Shown here: positions 42,903-52,514 of the stretch, one piece after another
How positions within the stretch are numbered: the first letter of the stretch is position 1
How the letters are laid out: each line of letters begins with the position of its first letter
Assembly (NCBI RefSeq): GCF_041262585.1
Contig: NZ_JBGCBZ010000026.1
Location: 1-64,000, forward strand
Length of the DNA: 64,000 bases
Source of the DNA: JAOEGB01 sp041262585
Lineage (GTDB): Bacteria > Actinomycetota > Actinomycetes > Streptosporangiales > Streptosporangiaceae
Reading direction: 5' to 3'
Notes under the pieces: model-generated
Database searches by the model: none
Told to the model about the DNA's origin: nothing
What the model saw: only the letters and a program-made list of their open reading frames with translations
Program-made: the position numbers and the translations under genes

Positions 42903-43520
42903 TCAGAACAGACGAGGGGTGACCACCGAGACCACGGTGGTCACCTCACCGGTGTCGTTGAACATCCGGTGGGGCAGGTCGGAGCGCAGGTGCACGCTGT
43001 CGCCGGGGAAGAGCCGGTGCTCCACGCCGTCGACCTCGTAGAGCAGCTCGCCTCTGACGACGTAGGCGAACTCCTCGCCCTTGTGGCCGTACGCCTCCTC
43101 GCGGCGGCCGCCGGGCGCGATGTGCACGAGCATCGGCTCCAGCACGAGGCCGGGCCCGCGATCGGAGAGCATGCGGTAGGTCTGCTGGCCGGAGACGTAC
43201 TGCGTGGCGCCGTCCTCGCGACGGGTCAGCGTGAAGTGGCGCGGTGGTGAGGCCGGGAGGCCGCTCTCCGGCTCGGGCGCGTCGTCGTCGAAGAACGCGG
43301 CCACCGGCCGGTCGAGCGCGTTGGCCACGCTGTTGAGCGCGGTCAGGCCGATGGATGAGACGCCCCGCTCGACCTGGGAGAGGAAGCCGATCGACAGGCC
43401 GGACTTGGCGGACAGCCCGCGGAGCGTGAGCCCCTGCTCCTTGCGGAACCGGCGGATGTGGGCGCCGACGCGTTCCTGCTCGCCGCCGGCCGCCGCGGCA
43501 CGCCGGTCGCTCCCGCCCAC
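42903..43520 (-). CDS. XRE-family regulator with cupin sensor domain
   Basis: A 205-residue protein. The N-terminal HTH is IRRFRKEQGLTLRGLSAKSGLSIGFLSQVERGVSS, followed from ~95 by a cupin (EAYGHKGEEFAYVVRGELLYEVDGVEHRLFPGDSVHLRSDLPHRMFN) that would bind a small ligand. The GTG at 43520 has GGGAGG 5 bases upstream and is preferred over distant starts. Such XRE-cupin regulators often control catabolic operons; here the amidohydrolase operon, convergent with it, is the plausible target. A palindromic site lies upstream of the start. Confidence 0.9.
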   Translation of the reverse strand: MGGSDRRAAAAGGEQERVGAHIRRFRKEQGLTLRGLSAKSGLSIGFLSQVERGVSSIGLTALNSVANALDRPVAAFFDDDAPEPESGLPASPPRHFTLTRREDGATQYVSGQQTYRMLSDRGPGLVLEPMLVHIAPGGRREEAYGHKGEEFAYVVRGELLYEVDGVEHRLFPGDSVHLRSDLPHRMFNDTGEVTTVVSVVTPRLF

Positions 43521-43556
43521 CTGACCTCCCGACGCCGGGTCCGTCCATGCGATTTG

Positions 43557-43571
43557 TTCGATGCTATCGAA
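43557..43571. promoter_or_regulatory. Palindromic operator candidate upstream of the XRE-cupin gene
   Basis: TTCGAT (43557-43562) and ATCGAA (43566-43571) form a perfect inverted repeat around a 3-bp spacer, 37 bp from the regulator's start. This TTCGATNNNATCGAA shape is one commonly seen before XRE-cupin genes, so it is probably the autoregulatory site. Confidence 0.65.
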
Positions 43572-43677
43572 CGCCGGAGTCACCCGGCTCTCGCTCGGCA
43601 GGAGGGCGTAGCGTTCATCCGCCAGTGTCAGCTCACATCGTCCCGGTGCCGATCGCGGCCGGGTTGGAAGGGTCCCC

Positions 43678-44193
43678 GTGAAGATCAAGAAGGCTGCGTC
43701 CCGCGCGCATCCGCCGCGTGACAAGCGCACGCGTCGGGCGCTCATCGAGCACGTGCACCCGGCGGTCATCGAACACGAGGCGAAGCGTGCCGCCGACGTG
43801 CAGCTCCGTGTGGCCGACGCGATCACCAGGTTCGCCGGGTCGATGCAGTTCGTCTATATCCACGCGATCGGGTTCGCCCTATGGATGATCTTCGTGGAGG
43901 CAAGCCCCTGGCCGACGCTGACGTTGGTCGTCTCGTTGGAGGCCATCTTCCTGTCCACCTTCGTCATGATCGGCCAGAACCGCCAGGGCGACTTCGCCCG
44001 GCGCAAGGCCGACCACGACTACAAGGCCCAGACAGTGGAGCTGCACCACAACACGGAGCTGACCCAGCTCATCCACGCGCTCACCGTCGAGATCCACGCC
44101 GCCGTCGTCGCGTCCCACGCGCGATCGGGATCCGGCCCGAGCGACGCCGAGTCACCCGGGCATGCCGGTCAGGTCAACCCCGCCGCCTCATGA
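43678..44193 (+). CDS. DUF1003 domain membrane protein
   Basis: A 171-residue protein with GTG start. The motif ADAITRFAGSMQFVYIHAIGFALWMIFVE ... FLSTFVMIGQNRQGDFARRKADHDY is characteristic of DUF1003, giving two membrane segments in a hairpin with a conserved RQ-DR-like cytoplasmic end. The role is unknown. The C-terminus is extended with polar residues. It is divergent from the XRE-cupin gene, with ~155 bp between, and convergent with the amidase. Confidence 0.9.
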   Translation: MKIKKAASRAHPPRDKRTRRALIEHVHPAVIEHEAKRAADVQLRVADAITRFAGSMQFVYIHAIGFALWMIFVEASPWPTLTLVVSLEAIFLSTFVMIGQNRQGDFARRKADHDYKAQTVELHHNTELTQLIHALTVEIHAAVVASHARSGSGPSDAESPGHAGQVNPAAS

Positions 44194-44301
44194 AAGCCGG
44201 CCGGGTGCCCGGAGCCGTACAAGAAGCCAGAAGCACCTCTCGGAGCTGTGATCTCGCAGGCCCGCCCCTTTGAGAAGAGCGGGCCCGCGAAGCCACCTCT
44301 G

Positions 44302-45720
44302 TCAGTGCCTTCCGAGGAAGAACCCGGGGGTCCGGTCCTTCCAGGGCATGGCCTGTTCCAGTTGAGCGGCGATCCGGAACAGCACGTCTTCGCGACCGTA
44401 GCGGGCGACGATCTGCACCCCGATCGGCAGCCCGCTGTCGCTGTGGCCCAGCGGCAGGCTGATCGCGGGCTGACCGGAGATGTTGAACACCATGGCGAAC
44501 GGGCCGTACTCGAAGATCGACTGCAGCCAGCTTGTCAGGGTGTGGCCGGGATCGTCGTAGCGCAGGGTGCCATGAGGCGCCGGGAGGCGGCCCAATGTCG
44601 GGGTGATGAGCAGGTCGTACTCGGTGAAGAACGCGCCCACCGACCGGGTCACCCGATTCTGCGCGCCGAAGGCGGCCATCATGTCCAGCGCGCTGTACTC
44701 CCTCGCCACCTGCAGAAGCCGCCTGGAGACGGCTTCCAGTCTGGCCGGGTCCGGTTGCCTCGGGGCCATGAGCAGGGGAGACGCGATCGCGACCGCTTCG
44801 GCCACCATGCTCTGCATGACCGCGTCCCAATCGAGGACCGGGCTCGCTTCGGTGACGGTGTGACCGGTCTCCTCCAGCACACGGCCGACCTGGACCGCCG
44901 CCGCGGCGACTTCGCCGTCCACCACCGCACCCGACCAGGCCTTGGTGGTCACGGCCACCCGCAGGGAGCCGGGGTCGGCCCCGACGTCGTTGGCATATCG
45001 GCCGCCCGGGGGCGGCGCGGTGTACTTGTCACCGACACCAGGCCCCTGGACGGCGTCCAGGAGATGGGCGGCGTCGCGGACGGTGCGCGTCAGGGCGAAC
45101 TCGTACGCCATGCCGAGCATCGGTTCCCCCAGGTCAGGGCCGCATGGGACGCGGCCCCGGCTCGGCTTGAGCCCGACAAGCCCGCAGCAGGAGGCCGGGA
45201 TCCGGATGGACCCGGCTCCGTCGCCGGCATGTGCGACGGGCACGGCGCCTGCGGCGACCAGAGCGGCCGCGCCACCGCTCGATCCGCCCACGCCCCGCTC
45301 CAGATCCCATGGGTTGCGGGTCGGTCCGTGCTTGACCGATTCGGTGGAGAAGCTGATCACCATCTCCGGCACGGTGGTCAGGCCCAGGGTGGCGAGGCCG
45401 GCGGCGCGGAAGCGCGCCATCAGATCACTGTCGCGCGGGGGGACGATGCCCGGCAGGCTTCGGCTCCCGAGGAAGAACGGGACCCCCTCCGCCACCGGAC
45501 CATGGTCCTTGATCAGGAAGGGCACCCCGGTGAACGGCCCATCGTCGGAGTGGTCGAGCGCAGGCGAGAACACCGGCAGTGCCAGGCCGTTCACCTCCGC
45601 GTTCGCCGCGCTCAGGGCCTGTCGAGCGACGCTCTCGACCTCGCCGGCGGTGACCTCGCCCGCCCTGATCAGGTCACGAAGTCCTACGGCGTCGTACCGC
45701 GCGTACTCGTGGAGTTGCAT
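44302..45720 (-). CDS. Amidase (amidase-signature family)
   Basis: A 472-residue amidase-signature enzyme. The catalytic Lys lies in GVPFLIKDHGPV, the Gly/Ser-rich motif is GVGGSSGGAAALVAAGAVPVAHAGDGAGSIRIPASCCGLVGLKPSRGRV, giving the Ser-cisSer-Lys triad, and the C-terminal QPAISLPLG block is also typical. It hydrolyses amide bonds of unknown substrates; similar enzymes act on aliphatic or aryl amides. No signal peptide is visible. The 300 bp beyond its start hold no gene. Confidence 0.93.
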   Translation of the reverse strand: MQLHEYARYDAVGLRDLIRAGEVTAGEVESVARQALSAANAEVNGLALPVFSPALDHSDDGPFTGVPFLIKDHGPVAEGVPFFLGSRSLPGIVPPRDSDLMARFRAAGLATLGLTTVPEMVISFSTESVKHGPTRNPWDLERGVGGSSGGAAALVAAGAVPVAHAGDGAGSIRIPASCCGLVGLKPSRGRVPCGPDLGEPMLGMAYEFALTRTVRDAAHLLDAVQGPGVGDKYTAPPPGGRYANDVGADPGSLRVAVTTKAWSGAVVDGEVAAAAVQVGRVLEETGHTVTEASPVLDWDAVMQSMVAEAVAIASPLLMAPRQPDPARLEAVSRRLLQVAREYSALDMMAAFGAQNRVTRSVGAFFTEYDLLITPTLGRLPAPHGTLRYDDPGHTLTSWLQSIFEYGPFAMVFNISGQPAISLPLGHSDSGLPIGVQIVARYGREDVLFRIAAQLEQAMPWKDRTPGFFLGRH

Positions 45721-46020
45721 GTCGGGAGTCCGTTTCTCGGCGTCTTCGACGCCGGCACATCGATCACAGCTGGATCCGTTGGGATCCCAGGTGGGTGAGC
45801 AGCGTGCGACAAGCCATCTAGGCCCAGGGGCGCTGCTGACGAACGGCCTGAACTGGGGCGATGGTCACTACGCCGGGCCGGTGGCTCTGAGTTGTCGTGG
45901 AACCGGCCTGGTCCGGGGGACCATCCCCTGCTGGTGATCGAAGTGTTACTACGCTCGCGACATGACGACCATGTTGGCAGCAGCCGCCCTCACCGTCGAC
46001 TGAATTACCGTCGCCGGCGC
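45721..46020. other. Gene-free interval
   Basis: The 300 bases between the amidase start and the phosphoesterase stop hold no frame with recognizable protein similarity on either strand. A 10-bp palindrome TGGGATCCCA is at 45780-45789. The amidase promoter should be here, but no convincing -35/-10 pair stands out. Confidence 0.6.
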
Positions 46021-47202
<1,182 letters not shown>

Positions 47203-47308
47203 TGCTGAACTCCTCGGTCGTGGGGTGCGTGCATCATGACACCTCCGGCGTACTGCCGACCACACGCGCCGTTCACAAGGCATCGCCGCCCGCCGGAGCG
47301 GAGGGAGG

Positions 47309-47440
47309 CTACCTGCCCGTCTTAATGTGTTCGGCACAGCAGGTAGCGGCATCCGCGCGTAACCGCGGACTCAAGGGCAGCGAGACCTTCCGCAGGCTGC
47401 GGAAGTTCTCCACATCCAGCTCAAGCAAGCGCTGCGCCAT
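47309..47440 (-). pseudogene. N-terminal remnant of an AAA (OLD/RecF-like) ATPase
   Basis: A 43-codon frame begins ATG at 47440 after GGAGAGGGG and encodes MAQRLLELDVENFRSLRKVSLPLSP. This FRSL...LPLSP opening is the start of OLD/AAA15-21 ATPases, which next have the P-loop. Here the frame diverges before the P-loop and stops at 47309, so only the gene's beginning survives. The source may have been a defence- or repair-type ATPase. Confidence 0.6.
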
Positions 47441-47663
47441 CGCCTGCCCCTCTCCTCGTAGGCCACTCAACAAGCTGGCCTGTTCGGACGCGCCTCATCG
47501 ACTCTCACGAACAGTTTGCACCTGCACGCAGGCATAACCTTTCACATGATCGTCTGCATGGCGGCCCGCGCAGGAGATCTCACGGCCGACCCACGGTGCG
47601 GCGGATCGGCTCCGCGCGTTAGCCGGATGGCGGGTACGGCGCGGCCGGCGGAGGTGCGGGTGG

Positions 47664-47945
47664 TCAGGGCGCGTCAGGGGCGACGTTGAACTCGTCGGCC
47701 TTCACGCCCTGGACGAAGGCGGCCCACTCAGACGGGGTGAAGAACAGCTTGGGGCCGTCGGGGTCCTTCGAGTCCCGTACGGCGATCAGCCTGCTGTGGC
47801 CACTCTTGTGGTCAGGGCCATCGACGTGGCGAGCCGTTCGATCAGGGCCGTCGGTCGCATCGGTCAGTTCGGCGATCTCGACGCAGTTACCGCCGTTGTC
47901 ACCGGAGAAGCTCGACTTGCGCCAGCGCGCCATGCTCAGGTCCAT
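47664..47945 (-). CDS. DUF397 domain protein
   Basis: A 93-residue protein with the DUF397 signature: ARWRKSSFSGDNGGNCVEIAEL near the start and VRDSKDPDGPKLFFTPSEWAAFVQGVKADEF near the end. Proteins of this family are encoded next to Scr1-type XRE regulators and act as small modulators, as in the BldB/Scr-like systems of streptomycetes. A ~20-residue spacer with a Gly-Pro-Asp-rich composition separates the halves. It overlaps the XRE gene by 10 bp. Confidence 0.93.
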   Translation of the reverse strand: MDLSMARWRKSSFSGDNGGNCVEIAELTDATDGPDRTARHVDGPDHKSGHSRLIAVRDSKDPDGPKLFFTPSEWAAFVQGVKADEFNVAPDAP

Positions 47946-48715
47946 CTTTCCTCCGCCGTTCTCTTAATCAAGTCAAGGGACATGTTCAGCGGTAGCGCCT
48001 CGGTCCGGATGCTTTCGAAACGCTCGATCGCTGCCGTGACATCCTCCGCGTCGCTGGTGGTGATGCCCCGGACGGCGGTCTCCGCGTAGAGTACGTCGCT
48101 TCCGCCATCCAGCGTCGCGATGACGAACCCTCCAAGCAACCCCGAGTGCATCCCCTGCGGGACAATCTGGACGCTCAGCCGTGAACCGGCCATCGAGATC
48201 AAGTGGTGAAGCTGCCCACGCATTACCTCCGGCCCTCCCATCGGCCGGTACAGGACTGCCTCGTCAATGACGCACCGGAAAGTCGGTGGTTGCGGGTCCT
48301 CACGGGTGAGGATGAGTTGCCTGTCCAGGCGTGCCGTCACGGCTGCCTCGTTGCCGCGCAGCAAGACCCGCGCGTACGCCTTGGTCTGGAGCAGGCCGGG
48401 GATCACGAGCGGTTCGTAGGTCCGCAGCGTGGTGGCGACCTGCTCCTTGTCGCGCCACTTGCCGAACCAGGAGGGGAAGACCTGTCCCTTCCGCCAGTCG
48501 AGCAGGCGATGCAGGGCCCCGCCCGTGGTTAGGGCGTCGTCGCAGGATTGGGCGAATTCCGGGCTGGCGGGGAGTTGGCCGGTTTCGATGCCGCTGATCA
48601 GGGACTCGCTGAAATGGACCTTCTGGGCGAGCTGAGCCTGGGTCAGCTTCGCCTCCTGCCTGTAATGGCGCAGCTCCCTGCCCCATATCGCCTGTGGTGA
48701 GTAGGAATCGACCAC
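47936..48715 (-). CDS. Scr1-type XRE regulator (DUF5753 family)
   Basis: A 259-residue protein. The N-terminus has an XRE HTH (GRELRHYRQEAKLTQAQLAQKVHFSESLISGIETG) and the rest is a DUF5753 domain (FPSWFGKWRDKEQVATTLRTYEPLVIPGLLQTKAYARVLL, PMGGPEVMRGQLHHLISM). GTG at 48715 is preferred because AAGGGAGG lies 5-6 bases upstream; an ATG at 48745 is an alternative. With DUF397 and the divergent HATPase it forms a typical actinomycete regulatory trio affecting development and antibiotic production. Confidence 0.92.
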   Translation of the reverse strand: MVDSYSPQAIWGRELRHYRQEAKLTQAQLAQKVHFSESLISGIETGQLPASPEFAQSCDDALTTGGALHRLLDWRKGQVFPSWFGKWRDKEQVATTLRTYEPLVIPGLLQTKAYARVLLRGNEAAVTARLDRQLILTREDPQPPTFRCVIDEAVLYRPMGGPEVMRGQLHHLISMAGSRLSVQIVPQGMHSGLLGGFVIATLDGGSDVLYAETAVRGITTSDAEDVTAAIERFESIRTEALPLNMSLDLIKRTAEERWT

Positions 48716-48846
48716 AACGCCTCCCTTGTCGGAGTTCAACGACATGGCTCTGGCCTTCAAATGTCGGCCTTGGTAACGAAATCCGTACTCACAGTAGTCG
48801 GATCTCGGCAGTCTGGACGTGAAATTCCGAGACCGGGAGAACGTCG

Positions 48847-49347
48847 ATGACCGAGGCAATCGAGGCCCGAACGCTGGTGGCCGAATATCGCTACACGCCG
48901 GACCGGCTCGTTCCCGTCCTGGGTGAGAAGTGGCTGCCGCGTGACACGAAATGCGTTGCCTCCGCCCGGCGGTTCGTGCGCGATGTGGCCATCGATTGGG
49001 ACGCGGCCGAAGACGTTCCGGAAGTCGCCGAACTCCTGGCGTCGGAACTCATCACCAACGCACTCACGCACGGGTCAGTCGGTGTCCCCGCGACGAGCAC
49101 GATTCGTGTCACGGTCAGCAGGGAGAAGGAACTACTCGTCGTGGACGTCCACGACCCCAGCAGCAAGCTTCCACGGCTACGCCAGGCCGGCCAACTCGAC
49201 CTCCGTGGCCGGGGACTCGCCATCGTGCAGACGTTCTCTCACCACTGGGGCTGGGCGCTCACCCCGTACGGCAAGTCCGTGTGGTTCCAACTCCTCGCCT
49301 GGCCAACGACCTCCGGCGGAGGGCCAGCGCATGGTCTGGATTCCTGA
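48847..49347 (+). CDS. HATPase (RsbW-like anti-sigma-factor-type) ATP-binding protein
   Basis: A 166-residue GHKL-type ATPase. The N-box is AELLASELITNALTHG and the G1/G2 region appears as VDVHDPSSKLPRLRQAGQLDLRGRGLAIVQTFSHHWGW, with the D-x-(G)-x-G loop partly divergent. Such RsbW-like proteins act as serine kinases/anti-sigma regulators or sensors next to XRE/DUF397 pairs. It is divergent from the XRE gene with ~130 bp between the starts, so these share an upstream region. Confidence 0.92.
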   Translation: MTEAIEARTLVAEYRYTPDRLVPVLGEKWLPRDTKCVASARRFVRDVAIDWDAAEDVPEVAELLASELITNALTHGSVGVPATSTIRVTVSREKELLVVDVHDPSSKLPRLRQAGQLDLRGRGLAIVQTFSHHWGWALTPYGKSVWFQLLAWPTTSGGGPAHGLDS

Positions 49348-49363
49348 GGTCTCTTCCCGCATC

Positions 49364-49418
49364 GATCATGACGATAGTGCTGTCATCCGCGCGAAATAAC
49401 AGCACTATTGTCATGGTC
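49364..49418. repeat. Long near-perfect hairpin, 20-bp arms
   Basis: GATCATGACGATAGTGCTGT (49364-49383) pairs with ACAGCACTATTGTCATGGTC (49399-49418) around a 15-base loop, with only two G-U-type positions. It is notably AT-richer than the surroundings, follows the HATPase stop by 17 bp and lacks a T-run. It could act as a terminator, an attenuator for the downstream gene, or a MITE-like element. Confidence 0.75.
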
Positions 49419-49610
49419 AATTTCGCTCGTGCCCCCCAGTGCGGCCGTTGAGAGTTCGAGGCCGTCTCTTGACTTTCGGAATCGCAGGCGCCTGGTGCTC
49501 CAGTGCCTGCCGCGGCGCGGCCTTGCTCCAACGTACGGCTTCCTGGGAATCGGCCCTCCGGCCTGCAATGCTTCTCGATGCGACGGGGGCGGGCCATTGG
49601 GGGAGAGGTC

Positions 49611-51149
49611 ATGGAAAGGGGCATTGACGCGGCTTTCGAGCGGTTCGCCAGTCGTCGTGCGCTTCTCAATGCTTTCTCTGACCTGGCCGTCCTCGCGGCC
49701 ACGAGTCAGGCGGGACCGGCGATCTTCGCTCGGCGTCGCCTGACCGGCTACCCGTTCACGCTGGGGGTGGCGTCCGGCGATCCGGGACCCGATGGCGCGG
49801 TGCTGTGGACGCGGCTGGTCCCCGAGCCGCTTGGAGAAGCTCCCCTTTCCGGCCCGGTGAACGTGGACTGGCAGGTGGCGACCGACTCCGCGTTCAGCCA
49901 GGTCGCCCGGGAGGGCACCGCCACCGCCTTCCCGGAGCTGGCCCACTCCGTTCACGCCGAGGTCGTGGGCCTTGAGGCGGACAAGGAGTACTTCTACCGA
50001 TTCCGGGCGGCAGGGGAGATCAGCGCTACCGGCAGGTTCCGTACCGTGCCAGATCGAGCCGCCCAGGCGCTGACGTTCGCGTTCGTGTCCTGCCAGAAGC
50101 GCACCGCCAGTGGGAGATACTCCTCCTACCTCGGATTGATCGACGAGGGCGTCAACCTGGTCGTACATCTTGGCGACTACATTTACGAGAACCGGGACAT
50201 CCGCGGGCTCGCCGACTACCGGGCCCTGTACGCGCTCTACAAAAGCTCCCCTGACCTGCAGGCCGCCCACGCCGCCTGTCCCTTCGTAGTGACCTTCGAC
50301 GATCACGAGGTGGAGAACAACTACGCCGGCTACCACTCTTCGAACCCAGCCGACACGATGGCCCTGCGCCGGCGACGGGCGGCCGCGTACCGGGCCTGGT
50401 ACGAGCACATGCCGGTGCCCGCGACCGCCCTGCCGTACGGATCGAAGACGCGGGTGCATCGCCGGATCGGATTCGGCGATCTGGCGGCCTTTCACGTGCT
50501 GGACACCCGCCAGTACCGCGACGCGCCGCCCTGCGCGCCGGGGATGGAGCCCTCGATCGACAGCGGCCTCGCCGTTCCCCTGTGCACGGGCCGGGAGGAT
50601 CCCGATCGTCACATCCTCGGCGCGGACCAGGAGCAGTGGCTCCGGCGCTCGCTCACCGGCTCCACGGCGAGATGGAACGTGCTGGCCAACAGCGTGATGA
50701 TGGCCGACTTCTCCACCGGCGGCCCGGTGAGCCCGCGCCTGTCCGGCGACACATGGGCCGCCTATCCGGCGGCTCGCGGCCGCCTTCTGCGCTTTCTGCG
50801 GGACAACCGCGTCAGCAATCCCGTCGTCATCACCGGCGACGCGCATGCCAACTTCGTGAACGATCTCCGGCTCGGGCCGGGGGACATCGTGGCTCCGGAG
50901 TTCGTCGGCACATCGATCAGTTCTCCGGCCAAGGGCCAACTGCTCACCGAAGAGCAGCTCGGCGCCAACCCCCACTGTCGCTACTACAGCGGTGACTGGC
51001 GGGGATATATCCGATGCGACCTGACGCACGGTCGCGCGACCATGACGCTGCGGGTCGTCGTCGACCCGGCCTCACCCGCCGCCCAGCCCGTGACCCAAGC
51101 GGTCTTCGAGGTGCTCGACGGTGACCATTACGCCGAGCGCCTGGACTGA
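49611..51149 (+). CDS. phoD: PhoD-family alkaline phosphatase
   Basis: A 512-residue phosphodiesterase/phosphomonoesterase. The N-terminus ERFASRRALLNAFSDLAVLAATSQ resembles a Tat signal (RR pair) though the hydrophobic part is short. The PhoD fibronectin-like N-terminal domain starts TLGVASGDPGPDGAVLWTRL, and the metal-site motifs FAFVSCQKR, LGDYIYE, TFDDHEVENNY and ITGDAHANF are in order. The enzyme should be secreted and release phosphate from organic esters; PhoP control is expected but no PHO box was identified. ATG at 49611 follows GGGAGAGG. Confidence 0.93.
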   Translation: MERGIDAAFERFASRRALLNAFSDLAVLAATSQAGPAIFARRRLTGYPFTLGVASGDPGPDGAVLWTRLVPEPLGEAPLSGPVNVDWQVATDSAFSQVAREGTATAFPELAHSVHAEVVGLEADKEYFYRFRAAGEISATGRFRTVPDRAAQALTFAFVSCQKRTASGRYSSYLGLIDEGVNLVVHLGDYIYENRDIRGLADYRALYALYKSSPDLQAAHAACPFVVTFDDHEVENNYAGYHSSNPADTMALRRRRAAAYRAWYEHMPVPATALPYGSKTRVHRRIGFGDLAAFHVLDTRQYRDAPPCAPGMEPSIDSGLAVPLCTGREDPDRHILGADQEQWLRRSLTGSTARWNVLANSVMMADFSTGGPVSPRLSGDTWAAYPAARGRLLRFLRDNRVSNPVVITGDAHANFVNDLRLGPGDIVAPEFVGTSISSPAKGQLLTEEQLGANPHCRYYSGDWRGYIRCDLTHGRATMTLRVVVDPASPAAQPVTQAVFEVLDGDHYAERLD

Positions 51150-51269
51150 TCTCAGCACCCGCGCTCTCATTGAGTGGGCCGCCGCATCCGGGTGCATGCC
51201 GCACCCCGGGTGCAGGGCCTCCGCCGCGAAGCGGACCACCATCGACGAGCCTCGTGAAAGGTGGAACAG

Positions 51270-52514
51270 ATGCACACAGAATCCGTCGAACTGGGGTCGC
51301 CCGCGTCAGCGGGAGCCATCCCGGACTATCCGATGGCACGGACGGCCCACTGCCCCTTCGACCCGCCCCCGCGACTGCGAGAGGTACAGTCCGAGACGGC
51401 GATCAGCAAGGTCCGGTTGTGGGACGGCAGCACCCCCTGGCTGGTCACTCGCTACGCCGACCAGCGCGCCCTGCTCGCCGATCCGCGGATCAGCGCCGAC
51501 ATCACACTGGCGGGCTACCCGCACCCTAGCGCGGGCCTCGCCGTGCGGACGGGGCAGACGCGAAGCTTCGTCGGCATGGACGACCCCGAGCACGCCCGGC
51601 TGCGCCGTATGGTGACAGCCCTGTTCACCGTCAAGCGGGCCGAGACGCTGCGGCCGGCGATCCAGCGGATCGTGGACGGCCTGATCGACGGCATGCTGTC
51701 CGGCCCGAAGCCGGTCGACCTCGTCGAGGCGTTCGCCCTGCCTGTGCCGTCGCAGGTGATCTGCGAACTGCTCGGCGTGCCGTACGCCGACCACGACTTC
51801 TTCCAGGAGAACAGCAGGATCATCGTCAGCCGTGACCAGGCGCCGGAAAGGAGCGCGGCGGCCCAGAGCGAGCTGATCGGCTACCTTGACCGCCTGGTCG
51901 CCGCGAAGCTCGCCAACCCCGCCCAGGACCTGCTGTCGAAGCTGGCCGTCGAGCAGGTCGCGATCGGGAACCTGTCCCAGCGCGAAGCGGCGGCCATGGG
52001 CATGCTGTTACTCGTCGCAGGCCATGAGACCACCGCGAACATGATCGCGCTCGGCACGCTGGCGCTCCTGGAGCACCCCGGCCAGCTCGCCGCGCTGCGC
52101 GACGGTGACGACCCCGTGCTCATCGCCGGTGCGGTCGAGGAGCTGCTGCGCTATCTGACCATCCTCCAGTCGGGACGGCGCAGGGTCGCCCTTGCGGACA
52201 TCGACCTCCACGGCCAGGTCATTCACGCGGGGGACGGGGTCATCTTCCCCTCCGACGCGGGCAACCGGGACGAGGAGGTGTTCACCGATCCCGACCGGTT
52301 GGACGTCCACCGCGACGCGCGCGGGCACCTGGCCTTCGGCTTCGGGGTGCACCAGTGCCTGGGGCAGGCGCTGGCCAGAGTCGAGCTTCAGGTCGCGTAC
52401 GGCACGCTCTTCCGGCGCGTCCCTGGCCTGCGGCTCGCCGTCGGCCTCGACCAGGTGCCGTTCAAGCACGACGGGCTGGTCTACGGCGTGTACGAGCTCC
52501 CCGTGACCTGGTGA
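51270..52514 (+). CDS. Cytochrome P450, CYP105-like
   Basis: A 414-residue P450. AGHETT (250-255), ELLR (291-294) and the heme loop FGFGVHQCLG (356-365, Cys363) are all intact. The N-terminal YPMARTAHCPFDPPP and the 405-420 length fit CYP105-type actinomycete enzymes, which oxidize varied lipophilic compounds. No ferredoxin gene follows; instead, its stop overlaps the start of a broken MFS gene (GTGA). ATG at 51270 has AGG 8 bases upstream. Confidence 0.94.
   Translation: MHTESVELGSPASAGAIPDYPMARTAHCPFDPPPRLREVQSETAISKVRLWDGSTPWLVTRYADQRALLADPRISADITLAGYPHPSAGLAVRTGQTRSFVGMDDPEHARLRRMVTALFTVKRAETLRPAIQRIVDGLIDGMLSGPKPVDLVEAFALPVPSQVICELLGVPYADHDFFQENSRIIVSRDQAPERSAAAQSELIGYLDRLVAAKLANPAQDLLSKLAVEQVAIGNLSQREAAAMGMLLLVAGHETTANMIALGTLALLEHPGQLAALRDGDDPVLIAGAVEELLRYLTILQSGRRRVALADIDLHGQVIHAGDGVIFPSDAGNRDEEVFTDPDRLDVHRDARGHLAFGFGVHQCLGQALARVELQVAYGTLFRRVPGLRLAVGLDQVPFKHDGLVYGVYELPVTW

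Noticed and set aside
45780..45789. Palindrome TGGGATCCCA
   Set aside because: Ten bases only, expected by chance in 64 kb, and not placed at an obvious promoter.
47220..47537. 105-residue frame on the + strand
   Set aside because: No recognizable similarity, atypical composition (many Ser/Cys), and it is antisense to the clearer ATPase remnant.
49611..49700. PHO box upstream of phoD
   Set aside because: No clear pair of direct repeats of the GTTCACC type was found in 49419-49610.
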